From Castellaniella sp036379515 (lineage in GTDB: Bacteria; Pseudomonadota; Gammaproteobacteria; Burkholderiales; Burkholderiaceae_B): a stretch of 64,000 nt of DNA. The notes under the pieces were generated by a model. That model was not told the origin of the DNA and made no database searches. It saw only the letters and a list, made by a program, of their open reading frames with translations. This document shows, in pieces, positions 9,145 to 19,100 of the stretch (within the stretch, counting starts at the first letter, position 1; every line of letters starts with the position of its first letter). Where the stretch lies: NCBI RefSeq assembly GCF_036379515.1, contig NZ_DASVGN010000002.1:1-64000 (forward strand), written 5' to 3'. Both the position numbers and the translations under genes were made by a program.

Positions 9145-9894
9145 TCACTCGCGGCTTCGTGCAAGCCAGTAGAGCTTGGCGTAGCGATAGAAGCTGCCTG
9201 TCGCGGCCATCCCAGCAAGAACCAGGCCCTGCCAACCATCGAGAAACCCACGACGCAGCAGGTAGTGGCGAATGAAAGTCCAGCTCGCATGCCCAAAGGG
9301 CCCCAGCACTGTCGTGCGCCGGCCCTTCGCATACGCCTTGAGTGCACCATCCGTGGAGTAGCGATTGAGCTTGTCGATGAAGTGTTCCAGGCTGCGATAG
9401 GGGTCGTGCAGCAAGTGCGCTGCCAAAGTGTCTACCTTACCTGGCACCTGCACATGCTCATGCACCTGGTCGTCAGAAAATTGACCTGCCCCCCGGCGAA
9501 ACAGCCGCAGGACATAATCGGGCCACCACCCGCTATGGAGAATGGGACGCCCACAGAAACTGGACAGGCGCGCCATGCGATAGCCATTGGCCTGGGATGC
9601 CGACACGGTCCTGCATATTTCTTGCGCGAGGTCATCGGGCACCCGCTCATCCGCATCCAGGGACAATATCCAGTCGCCCGTTGCCAGCGCCAAGGCCCGA
9701 TTCTTCTGCGGCCCGAAGCCGGGCCAGTCGTCCGAGACCTCGACTCGCGCACCTCGGGCGCGCGCCAGCTCGCAAGTCGCATCCGTGCTACCCGAATCCA
9801 GCACCACGATCTCGTCGGCAAACGCCACCGAATCCAGACACGCCTCGATGTGCGCGGCTTCGTTCTTCGTGATGATGACGACAGAAAGAGTCAT
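9145..9894 (-). CDS. GT2 family glycosyltransferase, WaaE/KdtX-like
   Basis: This 249-residue GT-A enzyme starts with the typical SVVIITKNEAAHIEACLDSV segment, continues with VVLDSGSTDAT and has the donor/metal motif LSLDADERV. This pattern matches LPS core beta-glucosyltransferases of the WaaE/KdtX type that act on inner-core heptose. The ATG at 9894 is chosen because homology begins there; an in-frame ATG lies four codons upstream. It is followed 72 bp later by the deacetylase gene. A basic, partly hydrophobic C-terminus suggests membrane association. The family is clear but the exact acceptor is not. Confidence 0.87.
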   Translation of the reverse strand: MTLSVVIITKNEAAHIEACLDSVAFADEIVVLDSGSTDATCELARARGARVEVSDDWPGFGPQKNRALALATGDWILSLDADERVPDDLAQEICRTVSASQANGYRMARLSSFCGRPILHSGWWPDYVLRLFRRGAGQFSDDQVHEHVQVPGKVDTLAAHLLHDPYRSLEHFIDKLNRYSTDGALKAYAKGRRTTVLGPFGHASWTFIRHYLLRRGFLDGWQGLVLAGMAATGSFYRYAKLYWLARSRE

Positions 9895-9924
9895 GCCATG
9901 TCCCAAAGAGGGGTGTCGGTGCGT

Positions 9925-10761
9925 TCAGCCACGATAGTGGTTGGCCCGCTTCCAGCGCTTCCAGCCATTGAAGACTGGCGCAAGCACGGGGTTGGCTGCG
10001 ACCCGGATGCGCCGCCCCAGCGACGCACCCGTCGTGTCGCGCACGGCAAAGCGAAAGATGGACAACGGGTCGGCCCCTGGAAGATTACGGCCAAATGCTC
10101 GGGTCGTATACAGATACCGATAGCCTTCTTCCTGCGCAATGCGCACATAATCTTCATCGAAATAGCCCTGAGGCCAGCAAAAGTGCGCGGACGTCTCGCC
10201 CAGCTCCTTTGCCAGACAGAGACGCGACTGCTGCAATTCTTCGCGCATGTGGCCATTCTTGTCACCGTCCTGAAGATCCCAGCGTGTATGGGTGTGCGTA
10301 TGGCTGTGGAACTCCATGACACCCTGGGCCCGCAGGGCCTGCACCTCAGACCAACGCAGCGCCACCTCATCCGCTTGCCCCTGCGCGACGCGGCGCTCGC
10401 AATCATGGTGCTCGGGTGTTTCCGGCAGCGCCTTGCCCTCGCCCAGCTGCGGACGCACGGCGCCCTGCCCAAGCCACCCCGTCACCACAAAGACGGTGGC
10501 TCGCAAGCCGTAACGCTGCAGCAACGGGGCGGCATACACCCAGTTGTCCAGATAGCCGTCGTCAAAGGTAATCAGGACCGAGCGGCGCGGCGCGCCTCCG
10601 TGTTCCAGGTGCTGCGCGAATTCAGCAGTTGTCAGCGCAGCGTATCCACGGCGGGCGAGCCAACGCAGTTGATCCTCGAAATGCTCCGGCGTCGTGGCAA
10701 TCATGCCACCGCCCGGGCGCACATGGTGGTACATCAGCACGGGAACGATCTGTGCGGCCAT
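9925..10761 (-). CDS. polysaccharide deacetylase family protein (second of two in the LPS cluster)
   Basis: This 278-residue NodB-fold protein has TFDDGY (metal-binding Asp), a histidine-rich HSHTHTHT segment in place of the usual HxxxH, and FCWPQGYFDED. Compared with the neighbouring deacetylase at 8326 it is longer and clearly different in sequence, so it is not a recent duplicate. The start at 10761 overlaps the stop of the upstream GT4 gene as ATGA. It has no signal peptide. It would deacetylate an N-acetylhexosamine during core or lipid-A-linked sugar assembly. The target is inferred from context only. Confidence 0.87.
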   Translation of the reverse strand: MAAQIVPVLMYHHVRPGGGMIATTPEHFEDQLRWLARRGYAALTTAEFAQHLEHGGAPRRSVLITFDDGYLDNWVYAAPLLQRYGLRATVFVVTGWLGQGAVRPQLGEGKALPETPEHHDCERRVAQGQADEVALRWSEVQALRAQGVMEFHSHTHTHTRWDLQDGDKNGHMREELQQSRLCLAKELGETSAHFCWPQGYFDEDYVRIAQEEGYRYLYTTRAFGRNLPGADPLSIFRFAVRDTTGASLGRRIRVAANPVLAPVFNGWKRWKRANHYRG

Positions 10762-11858
10762 CAGGCGAGCTCCTCCAGCCACCGACGGTAGCATTGCTCC
10801 GTGCGCTCGCCCAAAGCTGCGCGCGTAAACCGGCCCTCTTCCAGGCAGTAACGACGGCCAGCCTGTCCCATCTGGCGGCGCAGGGCCGGGTCCAGGATCA
10901 AGCGTTCCAGAGCCTGCGTGAGGGCCCCTTCGTCAAAGAGTGTCACCAGCAGGCCGCTGATTCCTTCCTCGAGCATCTCCGGCACGCCTCCCACGCGTGT
11001 GCCAACCACAGGAATGCCTGCAGCCCCCGCTTCCGCGAAAGCAGTCCCGGCAGACTCAATATGCGTAGCCAGCGCAAAGATATCAAAATCGGGCAAAAGT
11101 GCGGGAACGTCGGTTCGAGTCCCCAGAAGATGAACTTTTTGCTGCATTCCTGCTGCGGCCGCCTGAACCTGCAACTTCTCTTTTGCCGCATCCCCGCCGC
11201 CAACAATCACCAGGTGCAGGTGCCCATAACGTTTCAACAGGGGCAGCATGGCATTCAACAACTGCTCATGCCCTTTTTCAGCACGCAACACCCCCACGCT
11301 GCCCACGATCACCGCTTGGGCATCCAGACCCAGTTCGGCACGCAGCACCGGTGCTGGCATGGGGTTGGGAAAATCCACCGCAGGCGGCACAGCCGCCACA
11401 TGCGCAGGATCCACGCCCCGACTGATCAAATAACTGCGGACGAACTCACTGGGTGTGATGACACGTTTGGGTACCCGGGTATAGGCCAGCAACGAACCCA
11501 CTGGCTTCGCCAAATGGCGCGTACGGACCACCAACGGCACCCCCGCCACCCGCGCAGCGCTGCCCACCAGCAAGGTCTCACGTCGGCTGTGGGTGTTCAC
11601 CACGTCCAGGTGCGCTTTGCGCAGCAGGCGTACCAGGCGGGGAAAGCCCTTGAGGTGATTCCACAGTCCATCCATGTAGAGGGTATCGACATGCACCCCC
11701 TCGCGTTGCAGTTCGGTCGTCAAGCGTGCATGAGGCTGGCAGATGGCCTGCACGCAATGTCCTCGGTCACGCAAAGCCAGCAGCAACCGGAAGATATAGC
11801 GCTCCTGGCCTGCAAACCCTGTAGCGGCCTCGGCGTGCAGAATGCGTAGCGGCCTCAT
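10761..11858 (-). CDS. GT4 family glycosyltransferase (probable LPS core)
   Basis: This 365-residue GT-B enzyme has an N-terminal domain starting LRILHAEAATGFAGQERYIF and a C-terminal domain with GSVGVLRAEKGHEQLL and an intact E-x7-E motif (ESAGTAFAE). The start is ATG at 11858, which overlaps the stop of the GT25 gene by four bases; the frame stays open further upstream without homology. It transfers a nucleotide-activated sugar, most likely to the LPS core. Both ends are overlapped by neighbouring genes, which indicates one transcript and coupled translation. Confidence 0.87.
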   Translation of the reverse strand: MRPLRILHAEAATGFAGQERYIFRLLLALRDRGHCVQAICQPHARLTTELQREGVHVDTLYMDGLWNHLKGFPRLVRLLRKAHLDVVNTHSRRETLLVGSAARVAGVPLVVRTRHLAKPVGSLLAYTRVPKRVITPSEFVRSYLISRGVDPAHVAAVPPAVDFPNPMPAPVLRAELGLDAQAVIVGSVGVLRAEKGHEQLLNAMLPLLKRYGHLHLVIVGGGDAAKEKLQVQAAAAGMQQKVHLLGTRTDVPALLPDFDIFALATHIESAGTAFAEAGAAGIPVVGTRVGGVPEMLEEGISGLLVTLFDEGALTQALERLILDPALRRQMGQAGRRYCLEEGRFTRAALGERTEQCYRRWLEELA

Positions 11859-12625
11859 GAGATCACTCGCCGCGCCCGCAGCCGCACGTTGTATGCCATC
11901 CGCCATAGATCGTCACGCACCTGGTAGGCTTCACGACGTACGATATCCGCCCACGACAAAGGCGGGGGCTGGGCGGCGCCGCGGATGTCGGACGGAATCT
12001 CGTAATCCTGAGTCACGCACGCGGGATGCACCGCGTAGTTGCCAACGCCATGGGCGTAGAACCTGAACATGGTGTCGTCGACCGGGTAGATCCACGACGC
12101 GCAGTACGCGAGAAGCCTGGCCGCACCCACAGGATTGATCAGATAGGCAACAGTACAGGAATGCCCTTTCAGCTTGCGAACCAGATCGAACGATGCCACA
12201 TGCTCCACCTGCACGTAAGCATCCTGCTTGCCCGCCTTGTCATACTCATTGAGCCAGACGAGCGGCCAGCGCGCCGCGAGCTCTCCCGCGCAACGACGCA
12301 GCGCATTGAAATTTTCGCCAAGGATTGCGTCATCCTCCAGAACGATCATGGGCTGGGCCGATGAGACACACTCTTGCCACAGCAGATAATGGCTGGCAAA
12401 ACACCCCAGTTGGGAGGGCATGAGATCGCGACCCCGGCCCTTGATACGACGCCGGGCGACCGGATCGTAATGCGCAAACAAGGGATGATCGGGTTGCGCC
12501 TTGCCGTTGACCGCATCCAGAAAGCGGTAGTCAGCCAGCTCCAGGCGGCCAAGCTGGGACGCAATCTGCGCGCGTCGATCCGGCCGTGATGCAAGGCTGA
12601 TGACGCGAATAGGGACCGGGCTCAT
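11855..12625 (-). CDS. GT25 family glycosyltransferase (LOS/LPS biosynthesis)
   Basis: This 256-residue protein matches family 25 transferases, which include beta-galactosyltransferases of lipooligosaccharide synthesis in pathogens such as Neisseria and Haemophilus. Seen are the N-terminal IRVISLASRPDRR segment, the GRGRDLMPSQLGCFASHYLL region and the metal/donor motif VLEDDA. It is the first sugar-transfer gene after dnaE, whose stop codon overlaps its start by four bases. It therefore opens the core cluster that runs to 7185. The sugar transferred cannot be told from the sequence. Confidence 0.9.
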   Translation of the reverse strand: MSPVPIRVISLASRPDRRAQIASQLGRLELADYRFLDAVNGKAQPDHPLFAHYDPVARRRIKGRGRDLMPSQLGCFASHYLLWQECVSSAQPMIVLEDDAILGENFNALRRCAGELAARWPLVWLNEYDKAGKQDAYVQVEHVASFDLVRKLKGHSCTVAYLINPVGAARLLAYCASWIYPVDDTMFRFYAHGVGNYAVHPACVTQDYEIPSDIRGAAQPPPLSWADIVRREAYQVRDDLWRMAYNVRLRARRVIS

Positions 12626-15600
12626 CCGTAGAAAATCTCGACGTTTTCACGCGCCAGCCAGCTGCGGGCATTGGCAATCAGTGATTCATCCATGCGCACA
12701 CGCCATTCGTCTCCGAGGCGCAGCAGACAGGAAAACTGGTTCTCAGAAACGCGCAGCTCCACCGGAATGCTGTGTTCGGGGGCCCGCCAGGGTGCGAGCA
12801 GCGATTGCAGGCTCTGGATATCGGGCGCTGACGGCAAGGTGAGGCGCAGGCTGCGCGCGCGGGTTTCGCGGATGCGCTGCAAGTCGTAGAGATCGTCGGC
12901 GGATATCCGCAACCCACCGGAATAATCGTCATGGCTGACGCGGCCCTGGATCACCAGTGGCCGATCTTCCTTGAGGATGGCGCGGTATTGCTCGTAGAGC
13001 TCGTTGAAGATGGCGACCTCGATCTGAGCCGTGCCGTCGTCCAGCAAGGCATACAGCATCTTGCCCCGCTTGGTCATGCGAGGGCGTACGGCGGCCAACA
13101 CGCCGGCGATCCATTGATTACCCTTGGAGGGTGCCAGGCGCGCCAAAGGCGTGGGTGCCACGCGACGGACTTCGTCGCGCCACGCATCAAAGAGATGCCC
13201 GCTGAAATAAAACCCCAGCGCGGTCTTTTCTTGAGTCAGCCGCGTCTCGAGATCCCACGGCAGGACCCTGGCCAATTCGCCAGCCACGACCTCGCCGGCA
13301 TTATCGTCGAACAACGAAGACTGATTGGCATCCCGTGCCACCTGCTCAGCTGCTTCGATAGCGCTGCCCAGCGTCTCCAGCAAGGCCGCACGGTTGGGCT
13401 CCAGACTATCGAAAGCACCAGCCCGAATCAGCGCCTCGATGGTGCGCCGATTGACCGTGTGACGGTCGACTCGCGCGCAGAAATCAAACAGGCTGGCAAA
13501 AGCTCCACCCTCTTCGCGGGCTGCGACAATCGCATCAACGGCAGCATGACCCGTGCCCTTGACGCCACCCAGCCCATAGCGGATAGTGCGCGGGGGCTTG
13601 CCCTGAGCGGTGTACTCATCGGCCACGGGAGCAAACCGATAACCTGACGCGTTGACATCCGGAGGCAGCACTGCCACCTTGTTGTCCAGCGCATCACGCC
13701 AGAACACCTGAATCTTGTCGGTGTCATCCATGTCGGACAACATCGTGGCTGCCAGGAACTCGGCGGGGTGGTACACCTTGAGCCAGGCCGTCTGATAGGA
13801 AATCAACGCGTACGCCGCCGAGTGGCTCTTGTTGAAGCCGTAGCCAGCGAATTTCTCCATCAGATCGAACAGGTGCGCGGCCAGATCGGCGTCATAGCCT
13901 TTCTTGACCGCACCTTCCTGAAAGATGCTGCGCTGCTTCGCCATGTACTCGGGCTTCTTCTTGCCCATGGCTCGACGCAGCAGATCCGCGCCGCCCAGCG
14001 AGTAGCCCCCGATGATCTGGGAGATCAGCATCACCTGCTCTTGATAGACGATGACGCCATACGTGCTCTTGAGCACGGGTTCCAGATCGGGGTGAAAGTA
14101 ATCCACCTTGGCGCGCCCGTGCTTGCGGTTGACGAAGTCCACCACCATCCCGGATTCCAGGGGCCCTGGCCTGAAGAGCGCCAACAGAGCAATCAGGTCT
14201 TCGAATACGTTGGGCTGCATGCTCTTGAGCAGCTCTTTCATCCCGCGGCCTTCGAGCTGGAAGACCGCCGTGGTATTGGCCGAACACAGCAGTTCGTAGG
14301 TCGCCGCATCGTCGAGCGGCAGGCTCATCAGGTCGAAATCACGCTTGTCGGGATTGAACTCGCGCACGTAGCGCACCGCCCAATCCAGAATGGTGAGGTT
14401 GCGCAACCCCAGGAAGTCAAACTTCACCAGGCCCGCGTCTTCGACGTCGCCCTTGTCGAACTGCGACACCACGCTGGTTTCGCTGCCTGGCTGACAATAG
14501 AGCGGGCAGAAATCCGTGAGCTTGCCCGGCGCAATGATCACCCCCCCCGCATGCATGCCTATATTGCGAGTCAGGCCTTCCAGCGGACGAGCCAAATCGA
14601 TGAGCGCATGGATTTCTTCGTCGGTATCGTAGCGCTCCTTGAAGGCAGGTTCGTTTTCGAGCGTGCGATCCAGCGACCACGGGTCCACTGGATTGAAGGG
14701 AATCATCTTGGAGAGGTTGTCGCAGACGCTGTAGGGCATCTCGAGCACCCGCCCGACGTCGCGCACCACAGCCTTGGCGCCCAAAGTGCCAAAGGTCGCA
14801 ATCTGGCTCACGGCGTCGCGGCCGTATTTTTCCTTGACGTACTCGATCACGCGCTCGCGGTTGTCCTGGCAAAAGTCCACGTCGAAGTCGGGCATGGACA
14901 CGCGCTCGGGATTCAGAAATCGCTCGAAGAGCAGGTCGTAACGCAAAGGGTCCAGATCGGTGATGCCCAGGCTGAACGCCACCAGCGACCCAGCGCCCGA
15001 ACCACGGCCCGGCCCCACTGGAACGCCATGACTCTTGCCCCAGTTGATGAAGTCCTGCACGATCAGGAAGTAGCCCGGAAAGCCCATGCCCACGATCACG
15101 CTGCATTCCCGATCAAGGCGTTCCTGATACTTGGGCATCTGACGCGCACGCTCCTGCGCATCGGGATACAGCTGCACCATGCGCCGCTGGAAGCCCTCGT
15201 TGGCGAGCTTCACCATGTAATCGTCCAAGGACACGCCTTCTGGCGTCGGGAAAAGCGGCAGCTGGGGATGTCCCAGCGACAACGTGAGATTGCAGCGCAA
15301 GGCAATCTGCACCGAATTGGCAATGGCCGATGGAACATCCGCAAAGCGACGCGCCATCTCGACGCTGTCGGGCATGTACTGATCCGCCGTAAAGCGGCGC
15401 ACACGACGGGGGTTGCCCAGCAACTCGCCCTCGGCAATACAGACTCGAGCCTCGTGCGCCCGAAAATCGCTGGGCGCCAGAAACTGAATCGGATGCGTGG
15501 CCACCACGGGCAGAGAAGACCCGGCCGCTAGGCGCAGCGCAGCCTGCACGTAAGCTTCATCACCGTCGAAGCCGGCGCGCTGCAACTCGATGAAATAGCT

Positions 15601-16101
15601 GCCAGGAAAATCCGCAGCCCATTGCCGAGCCAGGCGCTGCGCTTCGTCCGCACGGCCGGCCTCGAGCGCACAACCTACATCTCCGGCACGTCCGCCCGAA
15701 AGCACAATCAGCCCACGCCGGCCCGACAGCCATTCGCGCCGCACAAGGGCCTTGTCGAGCCGGACGTTTTCGATCCAGGCACGGGTGAGCAGTTCGCAGA
15801 GTTCAAGATAAGAGTCGTGCCCTGTGGCCAACAGCAGCAGGCGAAACGGCTTGTCTTCGTCTGCCGGGTTCTCCAGCCATACGTCGCAGCCTGCGATGGC
15901 CTTGATGCCCACCTTGCGCGCGGCCCTGTAAAACTTGATCCAGCCAAACAGATTGGCAAGATCTGTAATCGCCATGGCCGGCTGGCCAAAGGCCTGAGCC
16001 TGCTTGACGAGCGCCGGAATGCGCGCAATGCCATCCACCACCGAAAATTCGGTGTGACAGCGCAAATGGACAAACAGAGGATTTTCGGAAGACTCAGTCA
16101 T
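12622..16101 (-). CDS. dnaE: DNA polymerase III alpha subunit
   Basis: This 1159-residue protein is the replicative polymerase catalytic subunit and has the usual DnaE1 length. It begins with a PHP domain (HLRCHTEFSVVDG, ITDLANLFG), followed by the C-family polymerase core with GPGRGSGAGSLVAF and the catalytic aspartates in PDFDVDF, a tandem helix-hairpin-helix region (NKSHSAAYALISYQTAWL nearby) and a C-terminal OB fold (about 960-1050). It follows hrpA by 24 bp and its end overlaps the GT25 gene, so replication and LPS genes appear to share a transcript. Confidence 0.97.
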   Translation of the reverse strand: MTESSENPLFVHLRCHTEFSVVDGIARIPALVKQAQAFGQPAMAITDLANLFGWIKFYRAARKVGIKAIAGCDVWLENPADEDKPFRLLLLATGHDSYLELCELLTRAWIENVRLDKALVRREWLSGRRGLIVLSGGRAGDVGCALEAGRADEAQRLARQWAADFPGSYFIELQRAGFDGDEAYVQAALRLAAGSSLPVVATHPIQFLAPSDFRAHEARVCIAEGELLGNPRRVRRFTADQYMPDSVEMARRFADVPSAIANSVQIALRCNLTLSLGHPQLPLFPTPEGVSLDDYMVKLANEGFQRRMVQLYPDAQERARQMPKYQERLDRECSVIVGMGFPGYFLIVQDFINWGKSHGVPVGPGRGSGAGSLVAFSLGITDLDPLRYDLLFERFLNPERVSMPDFDVDFCQDNRERVIEYVKEKYGRDAVSQIATFGTLGAKAVVRDVGRVLEMPYSVCDNLSKMIPFNPVDPWSLDRTLENEPAFKERYDTDEEIHALIDLARPLEGLTRNIGMHAGGVIIAPGKLTDFCPLYCQPGSETSVVSQFDKGDVEDAGLVKFDFLGLRNLTILDWAVRYVREFNPDKRDFDLMSLPLDDAATYELLCSANTTAVFQLEGRGMKELLKSMQPNVFEDLIALLALFRPGPLESGMVVDFVNRKHGRAKVDYFHPDLEPVLKSTYGVIVYQEQVMLISQIIGGYSLGGADLLRRAMGKKKPEYMAKQRSIFQEGAVKKGYDADLAAHLFDLMEKFAGYGFNKSHSAAYALISYQTAWLKVYHPAEFLAATMLSDMDDTDKIQVFWRDALDNKVAVLPPDVNASGYRFAPVADEYTAQGKPPRTIRYGLGGVKGTGHAAVDAIVAAREEGGAFASLFDFCARVDRHTVNRRTIEALIRAGAFDSLEPNRAALLETLGSAIEAAEQVARDANQSSLFDDNAGEVVAGELARVLPWDLETRLTQEKTALGFYFSGHLFDAWRDEVRRVAPTPLARLAPSKGNQWIAGVLAAVRPRMTKRGKMLYALLDDGTAQIEVAIFNELYEQYRAILKEDRPLVIQGRVSHDDYSGGLRISADDLYDLQRIRETRARSLRLTLPSAPDIQSLQSLLAPWRAPEHSIPVELRVSENQFSCLLRLGDEWRVRMDESLIANARSWLARENVEIFYG

Positions 16102-16125
16102 GCGGGAATTGTACTCAGTGAGCCC

Positions 16126-19100
16126 CTATCGGGGCATCGCGGACCAGGCCTTTTGCAAGCGCTTGACCGACACGGGAAACGGCGTACGCAGCGCCTGTGC
16201 AAACAGGGCCACGCGCAGCTCTTCAAGTTGCCAGCGAAAGGCCCGCAACTGCGCATCGGGTGCTCCTTTGCGCTGCGCCAGGGCTCGTTGCCATGGGACT
16301 GTCAATTGCGCAACGTCAGCCATCAGTCGGGCGTCTCTGGCGGGATCTTCACGCAGCTTCTCGATCCGCATCTGAGCGGCCTTGAGATAGCGCGGAAGAT
16401 GCTTGAGCTGCTCAGGCAGGGTGTCGTGGATGAAACCCTTGGTCACCAAGGCTGCAAGCTGCTGGTTCAGGTCACGGGCTGCCTCGGGCCAGGGCCTCGC
16501 CTGCGCAAGCTTCTTCACAAGTGCTGCCCGTTCGGCCAGGATGGCGCCGGCCAGCCGGGCCAATTCCTGGGCTAGAAGATTCAGACGCGATCGTCCGTCC
16601 CGGCAGCGCTGCTCGAAGCCCTCCGCACTTTCAGGCCACGGCTCCATGAGACAGGCCTGATCCACAGCAGCGGCGATGATCTGATCGCGCAGTTCCTCTC
16701 GCGTGCCCAGATCCAGGTACAACATGGCGGTCCGGGTGAGATCGGGCAAATTCTTTTCCAGATAGCGGACCGGTTCACGCAGTGCCAGAAGAAACAGCCG
16801 TCGCAACCCCGCTGCGTGAATGCGCCGCGCCTCTTGCGGATCATCGAAGACGTCCAGATCGCAACAATCGCCACGATCCCGCAGCGCGGGATACCCCACC
16901 AGCGACTGTCCATTGCGGTGAATCTCAAGCAACTCGGGCAATGGACCAAAACTCCAGGAGCGGATGCCTTCATGGTCCAGCACCTTGGATGCCGAGCGAT
17001 CTTTGGCGGCCAGCTTCTGAAACGAGGCCTGGGCCTGCCGGCCGTGCTCGGCGCGCAACTGATCCAGGTTGCGCCCGCCGGACAGCATGCGGCCCTGCTC
17101 GTCGACCACCTTGAAGTTCATGAAGAGGTGCGCAGGCAGGGTCTCGAGCTTGAAATCCGTGGGCTGCACCCGAACCTGGCATTGCTCCCAGATATCGAGC
17201 GCCAAGGCATCGAGCAGACCCGTGCCGGGATTCATCTCGCGATCGAACCAGCGCTCGTGAAATCCGCTTGAATAGTCCGGCAAGGGCACGCAATGGCGTC
17301 GCAATTTTTGCGGCAAAGACTTCAGCAACAAATGGGCTTTTTCTTTCAGCATGCCAGGGACCAGCCATTCGCAGCGCGCAGCATCGATCTGGTTCAAGGC
17401 AAAGAGTGGGACGGTCAGGGTCATGCCATCGCGCAGCGACCCTGGTTCGAAGTGGTAATCCACTGCGAGTTCGACCCCTGACCAATGCAGGCTCTTGGGA
17501 AATACTTCGGTGGTCACGCCTGCAGCATCGTGCTGCATCAGGTCATCGCGAGAGAGCCGCAGCCGGGCCGACGCGGCCGCATCCAGCCCCTTGCACCAGG
17601 CTTCCAAAGTTGCTGTCTGGCAGACGTCTCCCGGGATCTGCTGATCGTAAAACGCATAGATGAGCGCATCGTCGACCAGAATGTCCGGCCGTCGGCTTTG
17701 GTGTTCGAGCCGCTCGATGGATGCAATCAGCTTGCGATTGTGAGTGACGAAAGGCAGGGCGGTTTCAAGGTCCCCGGGTACCAGGGCATCCCGGATGAAA
17801 ATCTCGCGTGCCGCCTTGGGATCGACGCGACCATAATGCACGCGTCGCCCGGTGTAGACCGGTAAGCCGTAGACCGTACCGCGCTCGTTGGCAACCACCT
17901 GACCGGCCTTCCTTTCCCAGCGAGGATCGGACCACGCTCGACGCAACAGATGGGCGCCGGCACGTTCTACCCAGGTGGGCTCGATCTGCGCCACACAGCG
18001 CGCATATAAACGCGTCGTCTCGACCAGTTCGGCTGCCAGCACCCAGCGACCCGCCTTCTTGACCATTGAAGACCCTGGATGGATCGCAAACCGGATGTCG
18101 CGGGCCCCTTGGTACAGGCCGCCATTCTCGGTCTTCACGCCAATGTTGCCCAGCAGGCCATGCAGCAACGCCAGGTGAATCTGTTCACGCGTGGCGGGTG
18201 TCTCGTTGAGCCGCCAACCCTGCTCCCGGGACAGCGTCAGCAGCTGCACATGAGTGTCGTGCCACTCACGCATACGCATGGGCGACAGAAAGCGCAGCCG
18301 TAATTGATCGACCAGCTTGCGCTGCGACGCCTTGTGCGTTACCTGATCCCGATACCAATTCCAGAGCTTGAGCCACGACAGGAATTCGGATTGCTTGTCG
18401 TTGAACTGCGCATGCGCGTTATCGGCGGCCTCACGCGCCTGCAGAGGGCGATCGCGGGGATCTTGGATCGCCAGCGCTGCCGCAATCACCAGAATTTCGG
18501 TCAGGCACTGCTGCTCGTGCGCCGCAAAGATCATCCGCGCAATTCGCGGGTCCACTGGCAAACGCGACAACGACTTGCCCACGGGGGTGAGCGCATTGTG
18601 CTCATCGAGGGCACCCAATTCCTGCAGCAACTGATAGCCATCCGCAATGGCACGACCCGTAGGTGGCTCGACAAACGGGAACGCCTCGATATCGTCCAGG
18701 CGCAAGGCTTTCATGCGCAAAATGACCGAGGCCAATGAAGAGCGCAGGATCTCGGGGTCGGTAAACGCCGGCCGTTGCTTGAAGTCGTCTTCGGCGTACA
18801 GCCGCACGCAGACTCCAGGCCCAAGGCGTCCGCAACGACCCGCTCGCTGATTGGCCGAGGCCTGACTGATGGGCTCGACGTGCAGCTGCTCCACCTTGCT
18901 GCGCCATGAGTAGCGTTTCACACGCGCCAGGCCGCTGTCCACGACGTAGCGAATCCCAGGGACGGTGAGCGAGGTTTCAGCTACATTGGTCGCCAGGACC
19001 ACCCGGCGGGCATTCCCGCGGGGATGAAAAATCTGCTCCTGCTCGGCACGTGACAAGCGGGCATACAGGGGCAAAATCTGGGCTCCTACCGGGTGACGCT

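Noticed and set aside
8608..10791. 727-codon open frame on the plus strand
   Set aside because: It is antisense to two deacetylase genes and the GT2 gene, whose motifs are intact; high-GC sequence often leaves such frames open.
13768..15531. 587-codon open frame on the plus strand
   Set aside because: It lies wholly inside dnaE on the other strand and has no recognisable domain.
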